Below are positions 1 to 5,304 of a stretch of 5,583 nt of DNA, one piece after another; the stretch's first letter is position 1; every line of letters starts with the position of its first letter. The notes below the pieces were generated by a model that was given only the letters and a program-made list of their open reading frames with translations, was not told the origin of the DNA and did not search any database. Origin of the DNA: Actinomycetota bacterium (lineage in GTDB: Bacteria > Actinomycetota > CADDZG01 > JAHWKV01); contig JAHWKV010000090.1 in the NCBI GenBank assembly GCA_019347725.1, forward strand, positions 1 through 5,583, written 5' to 3'. A program made the translations under genes and the position numbers.

Positions 1-1662
1 GCCCGGCATGCTCTCCAGTGGAACAAAGATCGAGCTGGCAAAGACGAACGGGAAAATCGCAAGGAAACCTGCGGATTGAACAGCCTCCACGCCCTTCACC
101 CATAACGCCAGCGAGGCAAAGATCCAGCTGAGAGCAAAGGCGAACGCCAGCACGACCGCAATGGCGGCCAAAGCGCTTAGGAATCCACGCTGGAAGCGGA
201 AACCGATGGCGTATCCGACCACGATCATGATGGCCAGGATGAACAGGTTGCGGACCAGGTCGGCAAGCGTGCGACCTGCGAGCACGGCCGAGCGCGCCAT
301 CGGCATGGAGCGAAAGCGGTCGATCACCCCACGCTCCAAGTCCTCGGCAAGGCCGATCGCCGTCTGTGTGGCTCGGAAGGACACCGATTGAATGAAGATG
401 CCGGGTAGCAGGAAATCGATGTAGTCGATGTCGCCGGGAAGCGCCTGGCCGATCGCACCGCTGAAGACGAAGGCGAACAGCAATACGAACATGATGGGCT
501 GTACCGTGGAGAACAGCAGCAGCCCCGGCTGACGGACGAAGTGGCGAATGTTGCGCCCCGTCACCACTACAGCATCGTCGACAGCCCTGCGTATGCGTAG
601 GGCCTCGATCCGCCGGCGTCGCGGACCCTCCGCCTCCGCCGTATCAGGCGCTGCAGGCGAACCCTCTTCGGGCGAGGTGCTGCGCAGATCGGACCCTTGA
701 AAAAAGGCGCGTCCGTCTCCCGGTGGTGCGCCGGTTAGGTCCAAGAAGACGTCGTCGAGCGTGGGGCGCCGCAATGCCAGATCGCGGACCTCGATGGCGG
801 CGTTCTCAAGCGCGGCCGCGGCTTTGGACACCGTGGGCAATCCGTCGTCGCCTACCGACAGAGTGAGCCGGTCGGATCGCTCCGAGGGTTGCGGGGCGGA
901 GCAGCCCACTCCCGACAAAGCTTTGACTGCGCTTTCGCGATCGGATGCACGGGCCAGGGAAACCTGCAGAAAACGTCCGCCCACCAGGTCTTTCAGTTGA
1001 TCGCCCGTGCCTTCGGCGATCGCCCGGCCGTGATCTATCACGGTAATGCGGTCGGCGAGTTGCTCGGCCTCCTCCAGGTACTGCGTGGTCAACAAGATGG
1101 TGGTCCCGACCGCGACCAACTCTCGAACCTCGGCCCAGATTTGATTTCGGCTGCGCGGATCCAGTCCGGTGGTCGGTTCATCCAAAAACAAGATTTTCGG
1201 CCGGGTCAGCAAGCTGGACGCAAGGTCGAGCCGCCGCCGCATCCCTCCGGAGTAGGTTCGGGCCGGACGGTCCGCGGCGTCGCCCAGGTCGAATTGCCGT
1301 AGCAGCTCATCCGCGCGCTTTTGTGCTGCGGCGGAGCTAAGGTGAAACAGCCGGCCGAACATCTGCAGGTTTTCCCGGCCCGTAAGCAGCTCGTCGATCG
1401 CTGCAAACTGGCCGGTCAGACCGATCAGCTCCCGCACGCGTTCGGGGTGGCTCGATACGTCGTGGCCGAAGACCCTGGCTGTACCGGCATCGGGTCGTAG
1501 CAGCGTGGCCAGGACTCTCACGATGGTGGTCTTGCCGGCCCCGTTGGGTCCCAGAAGCGCTACAACGGAGCCCTCCGGAACTTCCAGGTCGATCCCGTCG
1601 AGGGCCACAGTGCCATCAAACCGCTTGGTGACCCCGGCAACCGATACGGCGTTGGCGGACAT
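1..1662 (-). CDS. DrrA-DrrB-type fused ABC exporter (ATPase + ABC-2 permease), C-terminus off window
   Basis: This is a predicted drug or lipid exporter of the daunorubicin-resistance (DrrA/DrrB) type, with ATPase and membrane half in one polypeptide. I translated the frame by hand and found no stop over 554 codons. ATPase, about residues 1-311: Walker A GPNGAGKTT (38-46), signature YSGGM (137-141), Walker B ILFLDEPTT (157-165), D-loop GLD (166-168). The switch position is Gln194 in TTQYLEEAE rather than His, as I recall for DrrA relatives. The DrrA-type tail RRPTLDDVFLDLTG lies at 298-311. A Pro/Glu/Arg-rich linker (about 312-352) leads into the permease: a membrane segment near 383-402, the DrrB-like stretch ERGVIDRFRSMPMARSAV near 443-460, then hydrophobic segments near 473-486 and 495-516. 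The frame leaves the window in SSIFVPLESMPG; roughly 60 residues are probably missing. The start is firm: the preceding in-frame codon is TAG, and there is no Shine-Dalgarno. The substrate is unknown. Confidence 0.93.
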   Translation of the reverse strand, partial: MSANAVSVAGVTKRFDGTVALDGIDLEVPEGSVVALLGPNGAGKTTIVRVLATLLRPDAGTARVFGHDVSSHPERVRELIGLTGQFAAIDELLTGRENLQMFGRLFHLSSAAAQKRADELLRQFDLGDAADRPARTYSGGMRRRLDLASSLLTRPKILFLDEPTTGLDPRSRNQIWAEVRELVAVGTTILLTTQYLEEAEQLADRITVIDHGRAIAEGTGDQLKDLVGGRFLQVSLARASDRESAVKALSGVGCSAPQPSERSDRLTLSVGDDGLPTVSKAAAALENAAIEVRDLALRRPTLDDVFLDLTGAPPGDGRAFFQGSDLRSTSPEEGSPAAPDTAEAEGPRRRRIEALRIRRAVDDAVVVTGRNIRHFVRQPGLLLFSTVQPIMFVLLFAFVFSGAIGQALPGDIDYIDFLLPGIFIQSVSFRATQTAIGLAEDLERGVIDRFRSMPMARSAVLAGRTLADLVRNLFILAIMIVVGYAIGFRFQRGFLSALAAIAVVLAFAFALSWIFASLALWVKGVEAVQSAGFLAIFPFVFASSIFVPLESMPG

Positions 1663-1668
1663 CTAACG

Positions 1669-1674
1669 ATGATA
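1669..1674 (-). promoter_or_regulatory. Leaderless -10 box (TATCAT) for the fused ABC exporter
   Basis: On the minus strand TATCAT fits the actinobacterial TANNNT -10 consensus. It lies exactly 6 nt upstream of the exporter ATG, so transcription would start at or next to the A of ATG. There is no GGAGG-like site before the start, and the codon just upstream is an in-frame stop. Together these suggest a leaderless mRNA. The hexamer 17 nt further upstream (GCTGCA) is a poor -35. Confidence 0.6.
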
Positions 1675-1721
1675 GTTGCAGCGCCTCGCTATGCAGCGTA
1701 GTTCCGTCGCTCAAGGCCAAA

Positions 1722-1750
1722 TTGACAGGTAGCGGGCGCGCACCTAGCGT
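1722..1750 (+). promoter_or_regulatory. Housekeeping-type promoter for the MscS channel gene
   Basis: A perfect TTGACA (-35, 1722-1727) is followed by a 17-bp spacer and TAGCGT (-10, 1745-1750), which fits TANNNT. Transcription would begin near 1757, giving a leader of about 30 nt that contains the ribosome site at 1776-1782. The TTG of the -35 box could be misread as a start codon of the channel gene. Confidence 0.6.
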
Positions 1751-1775
1751 CAAATCCCTATGTCCGAGGCCGAGC

Positions 1776-1782
1776 GAGGGGG
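1776..1782 (+). promoter_or_regulatory. Ribosome binding site deciding the MscS start
   Basis: GAGGGGG lies 5 nt before the ATG at 1788. It supports that ATG over the in-frame TTG at 1722, which has no such site and coincides with a -35 box. Confidence 0.7.
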
Positions 1783-1787
1783 CAAAG

Positions 1788-2702
1788 ATGAAGTTACTGG
1801 AAGGATCACCTGAGGTTGTGGCCACAATTCTTAGAATTGTCGGAGTGCTATTTCTGGCCCTGGTGGCCAAGAAGGTCGTGCAGCGCCTTATTGACCGGAC
1901 GACTCTGCGCATCGCGGCGCGCACTGAAAAGGCTCCAGGTGACGACAGGCGGGATGCACGCCAGCGTGCCGCCGAGCGGGCCCAAACCTTGGCCGGCGTA
2001 CTCACCGCCCTGGCGGCCGTGACCATCTGGGTTCTGACGGTGTTGCTCGTTCTCGGCGAGGTGGGCGTTAACCTTGCCCCCCTGATCGCCGGACTGGGCA
2101 TTGTGGGTGTCGCGCTGGGTTTCGGCGCTCAGAGCCTGGTGTCGGACCTGGTGTCGGGGTTGTTCATGCTGGCCGAGGATCAGTACGGGGTCGGCGATCT
2201 CCTGGACGTGGACGGCACGGTCGGGACGGTTGAGCACGTAGGCCTGCGGACCACGCAGATAAGGACCCTCGACGGCACGCTTTGGACGGTGCGAAACGGC
2301 GAGATTTCCAAGACGGGCAACTTTAATCGAGGCTGGGGGCGCTCTGTCCTGGACATAGGTGTTGCCTACGGATGTGACCTGCGACACGCGCAGGAGGTAA
2401 TCAAGACTGCCGCTGAAGAGGCGTATGAGGATCCCGCATTCAAGGGCGTCGTCAAGGGCGAGCCGGAGGTCTGGGGCGTCACGGACTTGGGGGACGACGC
2501 AGTTGCGGTCCGGTTGGTGTGCACCACGGAGGCCGGCGCTCAATGGGGACTCGGCCGCGAGCTGCGACTGCGGATCAAGGAGGCGCTGGATCGTGAAGGA
2601 ATCGAGATCCCGTTCCCGCAGCGCACGATGTGGCTACGCACGGAGCCGGCAACCCTCACCGAGCCTATTCCGATAGTGCAGGCTGCGCCGGCCGGTGCGT
2701 AG
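1788..2702 (+). CDS. MscS-family small-conductance mechanosensitive channel
   Basis: A predicted inner-membrane channel that opens under membrane tension and releases solutes on hypo-osmotic shock. From the ATG at 1788 the protein has 304 residues, close to the usual size of compact MscS proteins. Hydrophobic segments lie near 9-28 and 70-92. The pore-lining helix spans about 95-128 and is Gly/Ala-rich (IAGLGIVGVALGFGAQSLVS), as in TM3 of MscS. The beta domain follows, with GDLLDVDGTVGTVEHVGLRTT (136-156; only the pattern matters), a TVRNGEI motif (167-173) and GNFNRGW. The C-terminal alpha/beta domain ends with the family's IPFPQRT (274-280). A charged cytoplasmic stretch (about 41-68, rich in Arg, Asp and Glu) separates TM1 and TM2. 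The gene has its own promoter and diverges from the ABC exporter. Its stop is only 10 bp from the stop of the opposing gene. The ion preference cannot be read from sequence. Confidence 0.93.
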   Translation: MKLLEGSPEVVATILRIVGVLFLALVAKKVVQRLIDRTTLRIAARTEKAPGDDRRDARQRAAERAQTLAGVLTALAAVTIWVLTVLLVLGEVGVNLAPLIAGLGIVGVALGFGAQSLVSDLVSGLFMLAEDQYGVGDLLDVDGTVGTVEHVGLRTTQIRTLDGTLWTVRNGEISKTGNFNRGWGRSVLDIGVAYGCDLRHAQEVIKTAAEEAYEDPAFKGVVKGEPEVWGVTDLGDDAVAVRLVCTTEAGAQWGLGRELRLRIKEALDREGIEIPFPQRTMWLRTEPATLTEPIPIVQAAPAGA

Positions 2703-2712
2703 CTCGTTCCAC

Positions 2713-3129
2713 TTAGATTCCCAGCTGCGAGTGCGCCACGGCGATGCAGCGGTCCATGACCACGGTCAGTCCTGCGTCTTGCGCAATCCGCGCAGCTTGC
2801 TCGTTGCGGACGCCCCGCTGAAGCCACAGCATCCGGGCCCCAATAGCTGCGGCATTGCTGGCAATGGGCGGCGTCTGGTCGGATCGACGAAAGACATCCA
2901 CCAGATCTATGGGCTCGGGAATCGATTCGAGCGTCGGGTAGGCAGCGTAACCATGCACCTCCGCCTCGTTGGGATTGACGGGGAAGACACGATAGCCGGC
3001 ATCAAGGAGATAGCGGAATATCTCGTTGGAGGGCCTGTGGGGCTTGGAGGAGGCCCCCACTACGGCAATATTACGCGCGGTGCGCAGATGTTTTTCGATG
3101 ATGTCGAGCGGCGGGTTGGGGTCGGTCAT
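2713..3129 (-). CDS. YccU-type CoA-binding Rossmann-fold protein
   Basis: A small soluble protein of the CoA_binding_2 (YccU/YneT) family, related to the CoA-binding domain of succinyl-CoA synthetase alpha subunits. The 138 residues match the usual family size of about 135-145, so it looks complete. Seen: a Rossmann beta strand and glycine turn NIAVVGASSKPHRPS (20-34), RVFPVNPNEAEVHG (47-60) where the second strand contacts the ligand, VDVFRRS (77-83), the hallmark WLQRGV (102-107), and VVMDRCI (123-129) near the C-terminus with a conserved Cys. It follows the exchanger gene by 21 bp on the same strand and has its own strong ribosome site, so the two are probably one operon. Family members bind CoA, but their physiological role is poorly defined. 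A link to the exchanger is not evident from sequence. Confidence 0.92.
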   Translation of the reverse strand: MTDPNPPLDIIEKHLRTARNIAVVGASSKPHRPSNEIFRYLLDAGYRVFPVNPNEAEVHGYAAYPTLESIPEPIDLVDVFRRSDQTPPIASNAAAIGARMLWLQRGVRNEQAARIAQDAGLTVVMDRCIAVAHSQLGI

Positions 3130-3136
3130 TGCGCGC

Positions 3137-3143
3137 CCTCCTT
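3137..3143 (-). promoter_or_regulatory. Strong Shine-Dalgarno for the CoA-binding protein
   Basis: On the minus strand AAGGAGG sits 7 nt before the ATG at 3129. It fixes that start and shows that this downstream gene uses conventional initiation, unlike the probably leaderless exchanger gene ahead of it. Confidence 0.75.
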
Positions 3144-3150
3144 GGCAGCG

Positions 3151-4188
3151 TTAGCCCATTACGGCGACGACGGCTATACCGACGGCGTATAGACCCAAAA
3201 TGGTAACCCCCTCAAACCCTATGCCGCCTACGCCCTGCCTCTGTCGCCGTATCAGCCCGGCACCCAGTACCGCGACCAGAGCCATGGTCCAGGCAAGCAC
3301 AAACTGGTCGGTCTCGGTTATTGCCGTATAAACCGCGCCTTCTCTGTATGCGAGGTCGGCCGCACCGACGAACAAGATGTCGAATGTGTTGCCCCCTACG
3401 ACTCCTCCTACCGCCAGGGTCAATGCCCCGGACCTAACCGCGGCGACGGTGGTTACCAGCTCGGGAAGGGACGTGATCACGCTGGTGAGGAAGGTGCCGA
3501 CGACCGTTCCGCCTAACCCCGTGGTGGCGACCAGCGATATCCCGGCCTGGCCCACCACGTAGCCGGCGGAAGCGACCGCCGCCCCCAGAGCTACAAACCT
3601 CAGCATCAGGGATCGCAAGGACTCTACTTGCGCCCGCCGTGAAGGCACGTCTACGCGGGTTTCCCGCGTTTTTCTCGGCACCCACATCTGGTCGTTGCCA
3701 ACCGATCGGGCCAGCCGTAGCCCGTACATATAGGTGATCAGCAGTACCGGGGTGGCCGGGTGGATTTCCCATACAGTCCACCCGGGGGAACCGGCGCCCA
3801 TGAGTACGACGGAGAGCAGTACGACCATGAGCAGTGAGCTGAAGATGTTGGTTAACGACGCTGCAGCGTGTTCGATGTTGGCTCGCCGGTAAGTTAGATC
3901 CGCCACAACGATAAAGGCCGTCTGTGCGGCGATACCGCCAACCGAATTGCTCACCGCCAGGCTTGCATTGCCTTCCGCCGCTGCTACTACGCTCACGATC
4001 AAGCCGGCTATTGAGGTGGCCCCTCCCAGCAGCACCGCGCCGGCGACGGCTTCCCCTAGGCCGGTGCGGTCGGCGAGGTGGTCGACCACACGGGCCAGGC
4101 GGATACCAAATACCGCAATAAGGACTCCGCCGGCCACGAAGGCACCAACCGAGAGCGGGATCGACCACGGAGTTTCCAGCCACTGCAT
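3151..4188 (-). CDS. CaCA-superfamily cation exchanger (Na+/Ca2+ exchanger-like) with an atypical first repeat
   Basis: A 345-residue, roughly ten-helix membrane protein built from two inverted halves, as in Na+/Ca2+ exchangers of the YrbG/NCX type. Alpha-1 spans about 43-98 and alpha-2 about 223-279, joined by a charged cytoplasmic loop (about 165-192). Alpha-2 carries canonical ion-site motifs: TSLPELVTT (239-247, Glu243) and GGVVGGNTFDI (261-271, Asn267, Asp270). At the equivalent places alpha-1 has TSIAGL (58-63, Gly62 where Glu is expected) and GGIAAQTAF (84-92, Ile86 and Gln89). The spacing between motifs is identical in both halves (24 residues from position 62 to 86 and from 243 to 267), so the replacement is genuine and not a misalignment. 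I recall a bacterial subfamily with this GGIAAQT form, often named sodium:proton or sodium:calcium antiporter; the transported ion is uncertain. The start is well bounded: an in-frame TAA lies four codons upstream. It probably leads an operon with the CoA-binding gene. Confidence 0.87.
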   Translation of the reverse strand: MQWLETPWSIPLSVGAFVAGGVLIAVFGIRLARVVDHLADRTGLGEAVAGAVLLGGATSIAGLIVSVVAAAEGNASLAVSNSVGGIAAQTAFIVVADLTYRRANIEHAAASLTNIFSSLLMVVLLSVVLMGAGSPGWTVWEIHPATPVLLITYMYGLRLARSVGNDQMWVPRKTRETRVDVPSRRAQVESLRSLMLRFVALGAAVASAGYVVGQAGISLVATTGLGGTVVGTFLTSVITSLPELVTTVAAVRSGALTLAVGGVVGGNTFDILFVGAADLAYREGAVYTAITETDQFVLAWTMALVAVLGAGLIRRQRQGVGGIGFEGVTILGLYAVGIAVVAVMG

Positions 4189-4194
4189 CCGAGG

Positions 4195-4200
4195 AACTTA
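4195..4200 (-). promoter_or_regulatory. Leaderless -10 box (TAAGTT) for the cation exchanger
   Basis: On the minus strand TAAGTT (TANNNT) stands exactly 6 nt before the exchanger ATG, the same spacing as at the ABC exporter start. No Shine-Dalgarno is visible in the intervening CCTCGG. No good -35 is seen 17-18 nt upstream (AACATA or GAACAT). Confidence 0.5.
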
Positions 4201-4260
4201 CCCAAGACGCAGGCCCCTATGTTCGCAGGAACGCATGAATAATCTCCGCCAGCGGCCGAA

Positions 4261-4289
4261 TTCTCAACAGTTATGCGTACGCTTACGGT
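4261..4289 (+). promoter_or_regulatory. Candidate promoter of the desaturase gene
   Basis: TTCTCA (4261-4266, four of six matches to TTGACA) is followed by a 17-bp spacer and TACGGT (4284-4289, TANNNT). A rival -10 is TAGGTT at 4294-4299. Either gives a leader of about 40-50 nt. The assignment is tentative because both -35 candidates are weak. Confidence 0.35.
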
Positions 4290-4295
4290 ATCGTA
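4275..4295 (+). promoter_or_regulatory. Overlapping palindromes in the desaturase promoter, possible operator
   Basis: GCGTACGC (4275-4282) is a perfect 8-bp palindrome. It is followed at once by TACG-N4-CGTA (4284-4295), an interrupted inverted repeat. Both fall within or beside the proposed -10 region, where a repressor would act. Bacterial desaturase genes are often controlled by TetR- or GntR-type regulators, but no regulator gene is in the window. Confidence 0.3.
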
Positions 4296-4322
4296 GGTTA
4301 GGTAGGGGAAAGAAAAAATTTG

Positions 4323-4340
4323 GAAAGGAACGCCCCTTTT
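4323..4340 (+). promoter_or_regulatory. Ribosome site of the desaturase inside a small hairpin
   Basis: The purine-rich AAAGGAA (4324-4330) is the only Shine-Dalgarno-like element before the ATG at 4342, at a rather long spacing of 11 nt. AAAGG (4324-4328) can pair with CCTTT (4335-4339) across a 6-nt loop, extended by a G-U pair (4323/4340). The stem would partly cover the ribosome site. It is short, so the effect is uncertain. Confidence 0.4.
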
Positions 4341-4341
4341 A

Positions 4342-5295
4342 ATGACAAATACCCTAGTTGACCCTCAAGCCGCGCGCCCGCCGAAGCGGTCCGACACCAT
4401 CCGCCCGTCGGACCGGCAGTTGAAACTGGAGCGCCGGATGGTGCTGTTGATAACCATCTTGCCGTTTGCTGGAGCGGCCATCGGGATTCCGCTGCTTTGG
4501 AACCGCGGAGTTCAGGCTTTGGACCTGATTTTGTTTTTCGCCTTTTACGTCTTTACCGGAATGGGCGTAACGGTGGGCTATCACCGTTTGCTCACGCACC
4601 GCAGTTTCGACACCGTAAGGCGAATCAAGCTCATGCTGTCCATTGCCGGTTCTATGGCGCTGCAGGGCTCGGTCATAGCCTGGGTCGCCGACCACCGGCG
4701 ACACCACGCCTTCACCGACAAGCCCGGGGACCCTCACTCGCCGCACCTGGAAGACGCCGAGGGGATCAAGGGTGTTCTGGCCGGTCTCTGGCATGCCCAC
4801 ACCGGTTGGTTCTTCGACAGGGACAAGACCAACATCGCCAAGTTCGCGCCGGACCTGCTGGCCGACAAGACCATAGCCAGGGTGAACAAGACCTTCCCGC
4901 TGTGGGCAGTTTTGTCCGTGGTGCTGCCCGGGCTGATCGGGCTGGCGATAACCAGAACGTGGGTTGGCGGGTTGACCGCGCTCATCTGGGGCGGACTCGG
5001 CCGGATCTTTTTCTTGCACCACGTCACTTGGAGCATCAACTCGATCTGCCACTTTTACGGCAAACGTCCTTTCAAGAGCAAGGATCACAGCACCAACAAC
5101 TGGGTAATGGCGCTGCTGTCATTCGGCGAGGGCTGGCACAACTCCCATCATGCTTTTCCGACCTCTTACAAGCATGGTCTCGGCCGGTTCCAGTTCGACC
5201 CCAGCGCTTGGTTCATAGCCGGTTTGGGCAAGTTGGGGCTGGCGACGAACATCAAACTGCCGACGCCCGAACAGGTGGTGGCTAAGAGCGCGTAG
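4342..5295 (+). CDS. Membrane acyl-CoA (delta-9 type) fatty acid desaturase
   Basis: A di-iron membrane desaturase expected to introduce a cis double bond into acyl-CoA (most often at carbon 9 in this family), raising membrane fluidity using O2 and a reductase partner. The 317 residues suit a bacterial acyl-CoA desaturase without a fused cytochrome b5. All three histidine boxes are present: HRLLTH (81-86), HRRHH (118-122) and HNSHH within GEGWHNSHHAFP (263-273). NSICHFYGKRPF (233-244) supplies the extra conserved Asn and His237. Hydrophobic pairs lie near 34-53 and 60-78, then near 97-115 and 187-220, as expected for the four-helix fold. YHRLLTHRSF and the GDPHSPH segment (129-135) are typical of the acyl-CoA rather than the acyl-lipid group. 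The N-terminal 30 residues are polar and cytoplasmic. The gene is divergent from the exchanger, with a longer regulated-looking leader. The next gene starts 9 bp after its stop, so the two probably share a transcript. Regiospecificity cannot be proven from sequence. Confidence 0.94.
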   Translation: MTNTLVDPQAARPPKRSDTIRPSDRQLKLERRMVLLITILPFAGAAIGIPLLWNRGVQALDLILFFAFYVFTGMGVTVGYHRLLTHRSFDTVRRIKLMLSIAGSMALQGSVIAWVADHRRHHAFTDKPGDPHSPHLEDAEGIKGVLAGLWHAHTGWFFDRDKTNIAKFAPDLLADKTIARVNKTFPLWAVLSVVLPGLIGLAITRTWVGGLTALIWGGLGRIFFLHHVTWSINSICHFYGKRPFKSKDHSTNNWVMALLSFGEGWHNSHHAFPTSYKHGLGRFQFDPSAWFIAGLGKLGLATNIKLPTPEQVVAKSA

Positions 5296-5304
5296 CTGCG
5301 GGTG

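Noticed and set aside
607..727. Possible frameshift or hidden gene boundary between ATPase and permease.
   Set aside because: Triplet-by-triplet reading shows a single open frame through the linker, and neither side changes frame. A true fusion is the simpler reading, unless there is sequence error.
161..1302. Plus-strand frames at 161-391, 761-1000 and 889-1302.
   Set aside because: All lie opposite the ABC exporter and have low-complexity, Arg/Ser-rich translations without a family signature.
1848..2543. A 231-codon minus-strand open frame opposite the channel gene.
   Set aside because: It is antisense to the well-supported MscS frame, has no recognisable motif and is rich in Arg, Gln and Pro as expected from a shadow frame.
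3434..4183. A 249-codon minus-strand frame overlapping the exchanger.
   Set aside because: It is a shifted reading of the same DNA. It is extremely rich in Arg and Gly with no membrane pattern, whereas the overlapping frame has clear CaCA repeats.
4301..4330. Purine-rich A tract in the desaturase leader as a possible riboswitch.
   Set aside because: The leader after the proposed start is only about 50 nt, too short for a known riboswitch aptamer with an expression platform, and I recognise no conserved core.
4354..5285. Long open frames on both strands inside the desaturase gene (for example 4497-5285 plus and 4354-5088 minus).
   Set aside because: The desaturase frame holds all histidine boxes at correct spacing. 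The others have no motif and no ribosome site.
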